Assembly: GCA_037447655.1 (NCBI GenBank)
Contig: JBBHKE010000195.1
Span: 16,267 to 80,266, forward strand
Direction: 5' to 3'
Length of the DNA stretch: 64,000 nucleotides
From: Zygnema cylindricum
Lineage: Eukaryota; Streptophyta; Zygnematophyceae; Zygnematales; Zygnemataceae
A program made the translations under genes and the position numbers. The notes beneath the pieces are model-generated. The model did no database searches. It was not told the DNA's origin and saw only the letters and a program-made list of their open reading frames with translations. Positions 1 through 12,200 of this stretch are shown here, one piece after another; position 1 is the first letter of the stretch; every line of letters begins with the position of its first letter.

Positions 1-1353
1 TCTATTGAATTCAGAATAGAGTTAAGGTTGGCAAACAATTTGAGTTGAGTCTTCATAATTTTTTGTTTGTCTTCCAATAAGTTATGTTCTTAAATTAAAT
101 TAGTGTTGATGTTCAAGGTTGGAATTACCAACATTGAGTCTTTATTTTTATAAATCAAATCTTAAAGGAGCTCAAACAATTTTTCCGTGCCTAGACTTTG
201 CCATCTATGCCCTTTTCTTTTTATTGCTGGGCTATGGTTTAAAAGAGGCAACACTAAGGAATTGATAAGCTTAAAACATTTTTCGTAACATTAACAAGGA
301 CAACAAAAAATTAACTCGAGTAACTCGCCAAACGTCGTTGAGTAGTTTTACTAATTGCTTATTATGCAACAATTTAGAAAACATTTACATTTAAAAACAT
401 TAACAGGGAAAAACAAACATTTGAGGTAAAAACGTTTCAATGTCAAAAAAAAAGGTTAAAGGTTAGCACTTTTGAAAATCTTTTTGGGCCCATTCATGGC
501 TTACTTGAACAGCCATAGACTTAACAATATTTCCCATCCACCTAACAATACATCTATGAGCAAAACAATGATAACCCATCACAATCATTCTTGTCCCAAA
601 GCTCCAAAACGGGCCCATAAAGGCTAGAAATTCTGGTCCAAAAATTTATATTCGCACATTTTTAACTTGCATGTTAGTTATATTAAGATATTAGCTAATT
701 AGTTAGTTGGATAGTGATTAGCGATTAGGGATTAGTGATTAGAAATGAACTATATTAGTTCTTGTTTGTTTATTAGTTTTCCTTTGCATGAATCGTTATA
801 GCTGCCTCAGATGGGGAGCCCTAACAATCACTACTAACGCTTGTTTCATACAAACTAAATCTAAATTTCATAAAACAAGCAACATGGCAAATGACATCAT
901 TTGCGTCCTCCACTATTTTCGTATATATGTTTCTGAGAGGATTTTCTTTGGATTTTTTGTGGATATCTGTGTCACAGAGAACTTTTTTTTTCAAGATAAG
1001 CTTTGGTGGCAATTTTTAGTTTTGAAAACACAAAATTGGAACTCAATTTACAGTTTCCGATTGTATGATCCTACAGTAAACAGTGGAACACCATTAAAGT
1101 AAGGATATTCTTAGTGTGGGGCTTTTTTTTTTGTTATTGAATCTAGATTAAGTCCGACCAACGTGGACAATTATTGGAAAAACCAAGTTCATGTTATGAA
1201 CAGAAAAAATAGTATTATTTGCCAATTTTATGGTCAGAGGCCAAAAAAAACCAGCGCCAAATTAGTGTGTTATTAACCCCAATATTGATTCACGGGTGTA
1301 CTGAATACTCCGAAAAGGAGTTTCATAAAGAGTTTCAAGAACAGATTACTTAC
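1..1353. other. AT-rich stretch, no gene recognised
   Basis: No frame here shows family-like sequence. The SABRE-like gene that ends its visible part at 1354 should continue into this region, because its last visible exon ends in phase 2 at a good donor (GTAAGT on the minus strand). I could not identify the next exon, so it may be short or lie outside the window. Confidence 0.5.
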
Positions 1354-3207
1354 CTTAAACAATCCAATTTCAAGTCAATGTTAAGATGCTCTAACGCCAA
1401 GAGAGGTGAGAGCTCTTTGGTTTCCGACCACTTAAATAGTCCTAAACCAAAACGTAGATTTCGCGAATCACTCTCGTCTCTAAGTACAATATTTGCGGCC
1501 GTTGTATCCAACTGAATCCCAAGAATTGCACTACTATGACCTTCATTTGAGGTTCCCAATTCAATTTCACGAACATGAAGCCATATTTCCGCGACCTGAA
1601 ACATGTATAAATAAAAAAGAAAATAAGGATATAAAAATGACAGAACTAAAAACTGAGTAATAAACGCTTTTTTTTTATCATGTAATGGAATAGACATATT
1701 TAATGGTCATGTTAACAGGTTTTCGAATTTTAACCAACTGCAAGAGAAATAACTCTGCCTATACAATGTTTGCAATATGCCACGTATTATTTTTTTGTCT
1801 TTTTTCCATTTAAACTATTGTTCAAGAAATCGAAATGACTATTGATACAAATGAATTTAAGAAATTTAACAAGATTGCCATTGATCTTGGTATTGTACAC
1901 AACAAAACCAAGACCTAACAAAAGTTACAGTATTATCTACCTCTACCAAAGTTGGCAAATCAATAAATACAAAAAGTTGAAGGAGTGTAAATAGAAACTT
2001 TAACTTGCCCAAATACTTCGTCATCAAACACTAGTACAAGTAACTAAAACATCGATTACCATTGCCATAGTCAAATACCCATTTCTCTCATATGTGAAGT
2101 CCCCTTATATGCTCCGATGCAAATTAAACTTCAATGCATATGTTCTCCCCAAATTCCCCTAAAAACCTTACCCAACATAAATCAACTACTTGAAGCACTG
2201 AAAAGGACCATTTTGACACATAAATCAGTGTGAATTGCACACAATAATGTTATCCAGTGGTGTTAGAAGAGAACAATTTCAGAACCAAGAAAAAAAGTTG
2301 AAAGGGAGGGAAAAAGGGGGGAAGGCGGGGGTAAAAAAAGGGAAGAGGGGAATGGGGGGAAGATAAAAAACGATATACACGGACGAAGATGTTTAGAAAA
2401 CAAAGAAAAATTTGGGTCCACATGAAAGGAGGTGAAAGGTATACCTGAACACTCCTTACAACAATATCACTAGCCGACATATGTATGAGTCGAGCCAAAC
2501 TTGTGAGAAGCCTCCATTTGCCTCTACTTGGACCCGACACAATTTTCCGTTTTCTTGAAACACCCACTTTTTTAGAGGAAGGAGGAGAAGGACGCAACAC
2601 AACTTCAACATCGCGGAGATAGAAATGTAGTTTAAACTTGGAGGGGGAGAGAAGGAGTCGGGGGTGTAGGGATTGCGAAAAATTGGCCCGGAGATCATGA
2701 ATGAAGATAGACTCAAAGCGACCCTGCATAAAGAAGAGAGTGCGAAAAGACAGAGGGATTGAGAGGAAGGACACAAACAGAACGAGGGAGAGAGAGAGGA
2801 ATGAAAGGGGAGAGAGAGATTGAAAGGGAAGAAATAATGTGAGAGGAAAAGTGAGATATGGAGAGGATTGAGGAAGTAACAATGAGAGAGGAAGAGTAAG
2901 AGAAGGAGAGAAGGAGATTGAAAAGGAAGAAATAATGAGAGAGGGAGGATGCGAGATGGCTTGCCTGCAAAACTATTATGCCTCTCCCCCCCTTCCTCTC
3001 CCTCCCTCCTCCTACCCTCACTTTTCCTTTCCTATCCACTCCCATTTCTCTCTGCCACCCCCTTGTTTGCATTCTGTCCGCACTTTCCCACTCACCTTCT
3101 TAAATTTGATTGCGACATCCTTCACCTTCAGTAACCCCAATAAGCGAAACTTGACAGTGTTCCCTGTGGCCAAACTGATGGCTAGCGCCAAAATACGAGT
3201 GAAAGAC
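1354..3207 (-). CDS. SABRE/BLTP2-like bridge lipid-transfer protein, N-terminal part (three exons)
   Basis: Three exons join in phase on the minus strand: 3207-3096, 2723-2445 and 1595-1354, with donors GTGAGT, GTATAC and GTAAGT and AG acceptors. The joined peptide contains a segment reading VKDVAIKFKK then GRFESIFIHDL across the first junction, followed by LRDVEVVLRPSPPSSKK, a basic linker, and RGKWRLLTSLARLIHMS. This order (conserved KFKKG step, a CDLEVVxRPS-like motif, GKWxxxxxxAR) is what I know from the N-terminus of plant SABRE/KIP and animal KIAA0100, tube-shaped proteins that move lipids at membrane contact sites. Only about 210 residues of a protein normally over 2000 long are visible. 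The first exon, which should carry a membrane anchor, and everything after the third exon were not found. Exon structure is fairly sure; the family name rests on recalled motifs. Confidence 0.6.
2280..2960 (+). repeat. GA-rich purine tracts within introns of the SABRE-like gene
   Basis: The plus strand is strongly purine-rich (GAGAGAGG runs) at 2280-2350 and 2740-2960. These are CT-rich tracts on the sense (minus) strand and fall in the two introns of the SABRE-like gene, next to their acceptor and donor sides. ORFs read through them are low complexity and not credible. Confidence 0.7.
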
Positions 3208-4972
3208 CTGCATTCAGACAAAGGCCAGGTTCATGAATGCACCTGGACGAGAATGCAGCCAGGTTCATCCGGCTCTGAAGGCAACACAGCGTTATATGGT
3301 CTTCGATACCAACATTCATAAAGAAAGTCAGCCAATCAGGATCAAAGAAATAAAATAGAGGGGAATTAAATAATTGTATGTACAGTATTACTGGCGATAC
3401 TGGCCAGTAATCAACTTAGCCGTGCAAAAACAAGTACGTTTCAAACAAAACCGTACAGTTTTGTGTCCAATTGCTTTGATTACTGCGCCAATAACGCCAG
3501 TTACAGCGTATATGTAATTCCCTGAATAGTAAGAGTCAGGATCTTTAAAGCTATGATGCTCACCAATAAATGTTATTTCGGGTATCACATGAAGCAAGCG
3601 TGAATGAGCGTCGAACAGCATTACCAAAATGTATCAAGACAATCAACAATGTGAAAACACAATTAACAATATTCTAACAAAATCCACAATACACCGTCTA
3701 ATTCCACAATGATGTTGCGAGTCCACTGTGGAAACAACCTTTCCAACGATGGCATATGATTGAGTCGATATGATGCATCACATCGGGAAAAAAGTATGTT
3801 AGACATTACATGAGATGACACTAATAAACCATGGTATGTGATGACATCATCATTAATGAGGTGTCAACAGGATATCATCATTACTGAGGCGTCAAGAAGC
3901 AACTTTAGAAGTTCTCACTAAAAGCATACGACAACATCATCATTAAATTGTGTAAAGAATAATTTAATAGTTGATAAGAATACTTCAAGCATAGCATGTG
4001 ATGACATCATCGATAATAATGTGAACAATAGTGACGTCGCAAGTTTACTAAGGTTTCACTCATGGCATGTGATACGCATTTTTTCAATAGATGGTAAGGG
4101 GTGACATTATCAATTCACTAAAAGGCTTCACTCATAGCATAGGATGACGTCACCATGTGTGATGTCACTAGGTATGATGCCACAAGAGGAGGAGGAAGCT
4201 CTTAACTACGAACTTAGAAACTTCACAAATACGCACTTGTTTTCCTATTCTAAATGAGCGAGGGGGGCGAGAGAGAGGGCTTGGATCCATATCATGGCAT
4301 CATGGCATCATCATGCTTGGCAACAAAAAATTAGGTTTAAGCCTTCCGGCCATCCATACAAATTAAGATGATATATATATACATATGAAGTGATGCAACG
4401 TGACGTCATAGGATTATCCGAGATATAGAATGTGATTGTGAACTGTCTCATCACTTGGAGAAATGTGGCGTGACGTAACATGAGGTGACGTGACGGGATG
4501 TGACGTGTCATCGACGTAACAAGGCTAGCCATGGTGAAGTCAATGGAAGTCAAAACCATACTTAGCAAGAAGCCAGCCTCCTGTGGCGAGAAGAAGAAAC
4601 AGCAAGACGAAGGCGACAGATGTCATCTCCATGGTTGCGCCACGTGGCACCACCAGCTTTCAAGCTTCGTTAATGTGTCACCAATCGATCGAATCTTTTC
4701 TCTACCGAAACCCTAAAAATAGTTAGGGTACCACTGTTCGCAGACGCAATTTTGGCTTGGCAAAAGGTTACGTCAGCAAGTACCGAACCGTACAAAATAC
4801 GTACAAAGTTTGAACGACTTGACGACAAACAGTTTTTTGACTACAGCATCTTGGCTTTCAATCGCAACCGTTACTGTAGTTCCATAATCCGACAAGCGTG
4901 TAAAGAGATAAGATGTTTTAAGTGTCAAAAAAAACATCAACACTAATAGCGGTATCAGGTGAACCTTAAGAC
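3208..4972. other. Intergenic stretch with TGACGT/ATGACATCAT-rich degenerate repeats
   Basis: I see no gene. From about 3750 to 4160 short motifs such as GTGATGACATCATC and GAGGTGTCAA recur at irregular 50-80 base spacing, and from 4390 to 4515 the motif TGACGT recurs many times. The pattern looks like a decayed minisatellite. A cluster of bZIP-type TGACGT sites is an alternative reading that I cannot test. Confidence 0.45.
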
Positions 4973-5308
4973 CATAGTTCAAAAGTAGGCGTTTTTATGG
5001 TAGGCCTTTGGTCGGCGGCTTTATCGTAAGTTGTGTTATGGGCTTTTCATGTGATCTTCTTAGATCGCTACTTTGATCAGAGACCGTCCGATCGTCTGAA
5101 TCTGACGGTGTAAATAAAATGTTTTGGTCCGAATGTTTTAATTGGTCCAATTTTTGGTCTGAATCTTTTAATTGGTCCAATTTTTGGTCCGAATGTTTTA
5201 ATTGGTCCGAATAGGTCCGAATACAATATGGGTCTTAAGGTCATATTGTATGTTTTGCATACAATAGGCATATTGTATGCGCCTACTTTCACCTACTTTT
5301 GAACTATG
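4973..5308. mobile_element. Short derivative of the long-TIR element family
   Basis: The segment starts CATAGTTCAAAAGTAGG and ends with the reverse complement of the same 17 bases. Its first ~250 bases match the left arm of the 62247-63402 element, including the repeated GGTCCGAATGTTTTAATTGG units. The right arm is almost entirely missing, so this looks like an internally deleted copy. No clear target-site duplication is visible. Confidence 0.6.
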
Positions 5309-6995
5309 CTTAAACTTCTGAAAAGTGAATACCGACGTGTTTACTGTAACTGGAACTGGCCATCGCAGAAGTACAGCGCGTTGGCCTGTAATAAGAGTAC
5401 AGCTCTATGCCTCTATGTTCCAGTTGTTTCGTTAAAGCAAGCTGAGCCTGACCTGAGCCGTTTCTGTTCGTTTCTATGTTCCCAGTCCCTGGTTTATTGT
5501 TTTCACCTGAGGTCAGCCGGCTAGACCTGCTGTAAAATGTTAGCCGGTCGTCAGATAAATAGATACGGTAGTCGATAGTGTTTGCTACCCACTCGTACCA
5601 TCTTTGTACGAAATACGTACATGTTTGTCGCGAAGCTAAAATCAATCTGATTTCTTTCACCACAGGAAAGTGTGGGGCAGGTGGATGGCCGCGGCATAAC
5701 GACTCCACGAGTCCACGCCTCCACAGAAAGAGCCAACCCTAAAACGACAAATACAGATAATCCAGAATCCAGATACGGCATCTCACGCGGTACGTGCAGT
5801 CGAAAGTCGAAACGCTCCGTTTTGAAAAATGATCCGATTTTATGGTCCATTGCATGAATCATGAATGCGTCAAAATTTTGCCAATTTCAAAATTTTATTT
5901 TTCACAACACAATGCGCTCATTACAAACATAATGAAAAAAATGTAAAAAACTCCGGAAAAACGAAATTATGTGCAATCATTATTTTACGCCTGCTTTGCG
6001 CGAACAAACTTTTACTGTCCGATTCCCAGATTCGCCGAATCACTTTCATTTTTCGGGAAGAAAAAAAAAAGTTTATCGGAAATATTTACGGGCAACTTCA
6101 GTGTTTTCATTTTTTTTTGAATCTCCTAGATTTACACGTGTAGGAAAATGACAGGTCTGCATGATTTACCGAAGTTATCCCAAACATTGATTCTTTACAG
6201 AACTTTTTTTGCGGGTCATAATTGTTTCAAAACGAGCGTTATATTTGACCCGCAAGCTGGCCCAATGGAACCAACCGTACTTACAACATATGCAACGTAC
6301 AAGTATGTGTACGGAGAAAATTGATAATGTCACACATAATATTGCAAAAGACTACCAGATATCGTGGATATCGATGTTTTGGCGATACACACGATAAGTC
6401 GTGACGAGAAAGAAAATAAATCGAGGGTTCTAATTTTCAAGAGATTTGCTTTTGTACACATTAAATCTGATAGTAAGTTATTGTAGGCCAGAGGTCGCAA
6501 AAGTCAAAATTTTCAATAACCGAAACCGACCGTTTTTTTTTTTTCAAAATCTGAGTACCCGACGCCCAACCGAGTTATGTCACGCTCCTAAATTGTTAAA
6601 CGTTACCCGAAACGCGTTTACGAAGATAAAAGTTAATCGAAACTCGATTTCTCGGGACTAACCATACCCGCCCATACCCGAAAAAAGTACAAAATTAGTG
6701 GTACATCTCCCGTATACCTTCCACGATAAAAGAGTACAAAGTACAATAATGTTGGATTGTATTGACAGTACAAAATTTTCATTTTATTTCGTTTTTTGCT
6801 TACCCGACCGTAACCGCTTTTATTTTTCTGAGAATCAACCGCCCGAATTCGCCCGGCCCTCCAAATTTGGCACCCAAATCCGTTCCGAATCCGACGCGGG
6901 CGGTCGGTTAACGGTCGGTCAAGGTTTCGGTTGACCGTTTGCGACCTCTTTTGCAGGGACATAGCGGTATATCGAAGAGCCAGGATACCAATTAC
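5309..6995. other. No gene recognised
   Basis: Open frames exist on both strands but show no family features. A small fold-back, TTGCGGGTCA paired with TGACCCGCAA, lies at about 6210-6257. The part from 6650 to 6950 is rich in ACCCG-like motifs without clear periodicity. Confidence 0.4.
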
Positions 6996-7781
6996 TAATG
7001 TTGTGTATGGGTAAAATTTTCTCGCGATAAATTCGATATTCTATGTATCGAATATCACCAACAAATTATATCGTGATGTTTTTCACGACATATTTAAATT
7101 TAATACTTTATATAATATAATATTTTACCGAAAACAAAAAATAGTATGGTACGCCACATATGACGTGAATTTTATTAAGGAACTTCAATGTAGACGGCGC
7201 AACATGTAACCGTCAATATATAATTAGTACGTAGTTACTTACAGAAAAATTTCAAAACGAAAAAATCACACTAATTTCGTCATATGAAAATGATGATCTG
7301 CCAACATTTTTTTTTGCAGACTGTTCGTTTTTTACTTAGCAATCTGCAGCCAGGAAGACTTACCAATCGGCAGCACGACGGTGGTACAGACATGTTTTTT
7401 TTAGCTTTTGGTATGACAAACCTATTCGGTCCACAAAAGTTTGAAACTCGTACGAAATTGAGTTTTCCACTTGTCCGGCCGCTACAGCAGTAGCACTTGT
7501 TTGTTACTTCAGAAAACGTATTTTTCAAGCAAAATGTCAAAAAGAAACCGCACAAATAACTCTGAAAACCAGAAAATACATCCTGGAACGAGTATGGGGG
7601 CACACTAAGAAAACAAGCGTCAATATATCGGGATATAATATATCGGCGTATCAGCCCGATATATCGCCAAAATATTGCGACATTTAGCTCCTCGATATAG
7701 TGAAGCGATACATCGATTATCGGGTACTTAAAATTTGGCACATGTCGAACACCGGCAAGTGGTCCTCAATACACAACACTA
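6996..7781. mobile_element. hAT-like non-autonomous element, copy 1
   Basis: The ends read TAATGTTGTGTATGGG and, on the other side, ATACACAACACTA, so they are an imperfect inverted repeat matching the two other copies (TAGTGTTGGGTATCG). An exact 8-bp duplication, CCAATTAC, flanks the element at 6988-6995 and 7782-7789, which is the hAT hallmark. The subterminal parts are packed with CGATATATCG-like palindromes. No transposase is encoded; the 153-codon minus-strand frame inside is a by-product of the repeats. Confidence 0.8.
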
Positions 7782-7889
7782 CCAATTACATAAAAAATTG
7801 ATGATGATTTATGATGGGACGATGACTGTGACAGATGACAATTGACAATGATGGTGATGTGGCAAGCATCTGAAGTGATGTATTCGATA

Positions 7890-10470
7890 GTAAAAAATGT
7901 ACAATCCAAAAGCCCTTACGACTTCTCCACATCTTTCAACAGGGGTTCTTCGAGCACTGTTTATGAGTTATTTCGCGACGTTTTACGTCCGGAATCTGGT
8001 GCTCGAGGCTTTGATATGTTTTTTCGAGTATGTTCCATTATTGCGGCTAGCACTGTCCCTTCTCGTATTTTTGATCCCCTCACAGCCTCCCGGCTTGTAG
8101 TTGTCACCAAACCCAATGGGGGAATTCGTCCTATTGTAGTGGGCGAGGTATTGTACCGATTGGTGGCCCGTGCAATCTGCATCCAGCCCCAGCACGCTTT
8201 CCATGATTACTTCTCTCCTCATCAGTTTGGAGTGGCAACCCGGGGGGGTTGTGAGGCCGTGGTCCACGGGATCCTGACTTTGTTAGATGCCCATCCGGAT
8301 TGGTTAGTCCTCCAAGTGGATGTTTCTAATGCCTTTAATACAGTGGATCGAAATACCATTTTTTCGGAGCTTATGGCTGCACCTTTCCCAATTGTCTCGA
8401 TATTTTCTTTTGTGAGAGCATTTTATTCTCTGAGCAGTAGCCTCTCTTTCTCCGCCGATGATGATTTGGCCCCACTTTCCTCCACGACTGGTACTCGTCA
8501 GGGCGATCATCTTGGGGGCCCTTTGTTTGCCCTAGCCCATTACCGCGCTCTCCGAGCTTCCGCAGCTGCTTACCCTTCTTTCCTCTTCCCTTCAGCTGCG
8601 GATGACACACACATTATTTGTCTTTTGGACCAAGTTATACCGTCCAATAACTTTTTCAAGGCTCGCTTGGCCGAACTCAATCTTTCGGTCTAGCCCTTTA
8701 GGTGTGTTGTTTAGTCCCCACGTCCTATTCCTCCTTTCACTCCCCCTCTTGATTTTCAGACTCCTCCTTCTGAAGGAATTCGTGTGTTGGGTTGCCCGCT
8801 TAGTTCCGATCCACACGTCACGGCATTCCTCGATTCCGCTCTTTAAAAAGATTTGTCCCACGTGGACGACCTTCCTCACCTTTCTGATCCCGAGGTGGCC
8901 TTTGCTCTTCTGACACGGTGTTTCCCCCACCGACCCTCCTACCTTACTCGCACTTCCCCTCCCACCACATCTTTTGTGTCCTCACTATCTGCTTTCGATG
9001 ATCGCCTTATGGATGTCCTCCACATTTTGTTGAGCCGTGGAGATTTTGATTGCGAGTCTGGGCCTTCTGCACGCATCCAAGCCTCTCTTCCTGTCTCGGC
9101 TGGCGGTGTGGGTTTACTCTCGAATGCGCGTGTTGCTCCAGCCGCCTATTTGGGAAGTTGGTGCCTTGTTGCTTCCACTATTGTCTCTCGTTTTTCTGGC
9201 AGGGGACACTCCTATTCTTGTGGCCGTGGTTCCCCGTGTTTGAGATGGTGAGCTCTCCTTCCAACGGTCTATTTTGGATGCATCATGTTTTCTTATTCCG
9301 GTTGCTATCGAGGACATATCGATTTTTTCCACTCTTGTTACGACATCTGTTGGCATGCTCAGGAATCCATTTCTGATCGGGTTGTCGCCGCTATTAAATT
9401 CGGGCTTCTTGAGGCACTTCCTTCCGATTCTTCGCGTGCACGCTTCCTGTCTTGTGGCGAACCTAGCTCTTGCGCTTGGCTATTGGCTGTCCCTATCTTA
9501 TCCACTCTTCGTTTCACCCCGGCTCAGTTCACGGCGGCCCTTAGGTTCCGGCTTGGCCTCCCTCACCCACCTTTGCTTGGCTCACTTGTTTGCTCATGTG
9601 GCCACGTTCTCGAGCCCGACGAGGTCCATTTGCTCTGTTGCTCCCACGGGGGTGAATCGCCCCACGGGGGCGAATTGATTCAGGCGCACGACACGATTCG
9701 AGACACCATTGCTACTATCGCTTCTGAGGGGGGGTTTTCTGTTGGTCGGGAGGTCTCTCACGTTATTCCTTCGCGTCGGATTGACCTTGTATTACTTGAT
9801 GGTGCGCGTCGTACTTTTGCTGACATTGTTTTGGCGAACCCTACCTCAACTACAGTCGTCAACCAAGCGGCATGTGGGAGTTGGCCGCCCGTGACGTGAC
9901 TAAAAGGAAGGAGCGTGATTATGCCCGTCGCGACGTTATGGATGGCTTCATTCCGATGGCAGTCGAGATATTTGGTTGTTTGGGTGTGGCTTTGGACGAG
10001 TTTTTCCGTACTTGTGGTCGGCGCTCGTTCGAGAGGCGGGGACCTGGGAGCCTTTCTGTTTCAGTTTTAGCTTCTTTTTTTTTCGTCAACGATTTCCGTG
10101 GCCCTACAACGGGTGCTGGTTTCTATATTACTTCAATCGTCTATTGCCGTTATGGATTGACGGCGTGTTCCAAAACTTCCTCCTCGTGCTCCTCCGGAAT
10201 TCGGGGACTTACGTGGCTGCTTTCTGTAGATTTTTAGTTATGTTTGGGGTTTTTTTTTGGTACGTGTTAGTTTTTTCCTTTGATGTTTTGTTTGCGGGGT
10301 TTTGCTTTTTTGGGTGTTTTCGATTTCCCTGCCATTCTTTCGTATTTTCGTCGGTTTTGCCTTGATTTTCCTTTTTGTTTATTCCCTGGTCATGTGGCTT
10401 TTTCAGTTTTAGCAATGCTACTTCCTTTTGCTCCTATGGACTCAGATGGTTTACCACCGCGCTTTTTAAT
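7890..10470 (+). mobile_element. LINE with restriction-like endonuclease, copy 1 (5' truncated, decayed)
   Basis: Translation in shifting plus frames gives the conserved KAL..SPHLS..G....VYEL.RD block (about 7905-7980), then reverse transcriptase motifs: LVVVTKPNGGIRPI, VLQVDVSNAFNTVDR (motif A aspartate), TGTRQGDHLGGPLF (motif B) and AADDTHI (motif C double Asp) near 8600. A stop at 8693 and frameshifts interrupt the frame. Further on come LGLPHPPLLG, a CSCGHVLEPDEVHLLCCSHGGE Cys-His motif (about 9594-9660), then RIDLVLLDGARRTFADIVLANP, which fits the PD-(D/E)xK endonuclease. This order (RT, Cys-His, restriction-like endonuclease) is that of R2/Utopia-type non-LTR elements rather than APE-type LINEs. 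The 3' end carries the shared hairpin at 10445-10458. The copy is clearly non-functional. Confidence 0.85.
10445..10458 (+). other. LINE 3'-end hairpin, copy 1
   Basis: GATGG TTTA CCACC: the counterpart of the perfect GATGG/CCATC stem in copies 2 and 3, with one stem mismatch here. It lies just before the loss of similarity between the copies, where the RNA 3' end should be recognised during target-primed reverse transcription. Confidence 0.55.
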
Positions 10471-10615
10471 TAAGTCGGCCCTTTTTTTCATAAATGCTAC
10501 AGTAGCATCGCGTATCAAAAAATTCCCTATCGCTATAAAGTATAAATCCAATAATCGATATTGTCGATTATCCACCGGCAAAGGGCACCGATATATTTGG
10601 GGTGACAACGAATGA

Positions 10616-11125
10616 TACACCATGAATCACTATTAGTGTTAATAATACCAATTCGACGCCCCCAAATTTTGACCCTTGAACCTAAAATATGATTTATAAT
10701 TGTATCTTTTCCTTTACAATGACATACGTGCGGTTTAATTAGCGTCAATGACTCTAATCTGGGCGGTTTTTAAAAAGTGCAGTGTACGAAGTGTGTCAGT
10801 CCGTACTAAAACTGCTTGTTTTAACGTACAAACGTACAAAAAGTGTTAGATAACAGCGTTGAGACGGGGCGCTGCCATGGGAAAGTGCCCTCAGGTTTGA
10901 TACCTAGTAATAAAGACGGGAGAAAATCTCGCGAATCTGTTCTCACATGTTCAAACGTCGACTATGTGAATGCAGCCAATAGCAGCTACACTATGGGAAT
11001 GTGTATCCAAATTAGTGTTAGATGTAAAAATTAGCGTCAATGTTTTGTTGGCGTCAGGCCCTTGAACCCAAAATAGAGCTAATAACACTAATTGCTTCTT
11101 TACACTAATAGCGATTCACGGTGTA
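10616..11125. mobile_element. TA-family MITE with CACCRTGAATCR ends
   Basis: Left end TACACCATGAATCACTATT and right end, reverse-complemented, TACACCGTGAATCGCTATT match at 22 of 24 bases. TA dinucleotides abut both ends, consistent with a 2-bp TA duplication as in the Tc1/mariner/pogo superfamily. Internally it has the family segment CCCCCAAATTTTGACCC next to each end. No transposase is encoded. Confidence 0.75.
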
Positions 11126-12200
11126 GCTACCGCTAATGTATTTCCTTAACTAGTATACCGTATGGTGATGACGAACTCAATCGGTCAAGTATTGTGCTTG
11201 GGACAAAAAGTGCAGGACCGTCAACTTCCTGCAGTACTGAATGGCTTTCCGTAACAATTGACATTTGCCTTTAAGCACAACAGTTTCACACAGGGTGAAA
11301 CAAACAAAACAAGCACATCTCTTGGCATACTATCATTTAATCAAGATCTTAATAGATTTCAGTAGATTTTGGCTGTTTGGGATGTAGCGCAGCATCCATT
11401 CCAGACATACATACAAAAAAAGAAATCATAGAAAAAATCATTAAACCCTAGAAAATTCATCAACCTTTACAAAATGTGTTATATTTCATCAAGCGCACAC
11501 TCGCGTACCCGCAGAAGCTGAAATAAACAACAGTTTTCTTTAGTAACTACAACATAATAAGAACCATCTAATCCACCTGGTTTAAAAGAGACAAAAAACA
11601 CACTTACGAGAATCTATTAAAGGATGCGGTCATTGCATGAAAACAAACTAGAGCATTAATGTAGGCCACTTGCACGGCCTATACAAAAAAACGTTAGAAA
11701 AAAGTTGTATAGAAATACTACTCCTTTCTCACAGGTAGTCTTAACTGCTAATCCATATAGGCATGACATAGAATAGCTTAGAGGTCATCCATCGGCTTAA
11801 TATTCCTGCACTCTCAAAATTATCTCTTCTCTCTCTTTCCTTTCTTTTGAAAATAAAAATAAAAATCTAATTACCTCTCTCTCTCTCTTTGTTCGTGGAC
11901 CCACATCCAATCTTGTGAGCTCATACTTATGAAGCAATAAAAGTCACCCTTATTTTCCTCAATTTTTAAGACAAAAAAGGGTACCGTTTCTAGAACAGTA
12001 CAACCAGAAAGATATACACTTCAAAAAAGAGAATTCCTTCTCAAGTTGGGAATTAGGAACACAGATAAAGTGGGACCCTGCGACGATTTTATGAGGTGAT
12101 TTACAGTGTAGAAAAAACTTCGTAGGAATGTAATTTGCAGTAAAAGAAAGTTTTTTTTAGGAATGCGATTAGCAGTAAAACTTCGTCGATTGTTACAAAC
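11126..12200. other. No gene recognised
   Basis: AT-rich sequence with a short CT microsatellite near 11880-11895. I found no splice-bounded coding segment. The 3' untranslated part of the F-box gene probably lies at its right edge. Confidence 0.4.

Noticed and set aside
5310-5708. 132-codon minus frame beside the long-TIR derivative
   Set aside because: No recognisable family, overlapping open frames on both strands, and no splice or start context.
7280-7741. 153-codon minus frame
   Set aside because: It lies inside a hAT-like MITE and is made largely of ATATCG palindromes; no family features.
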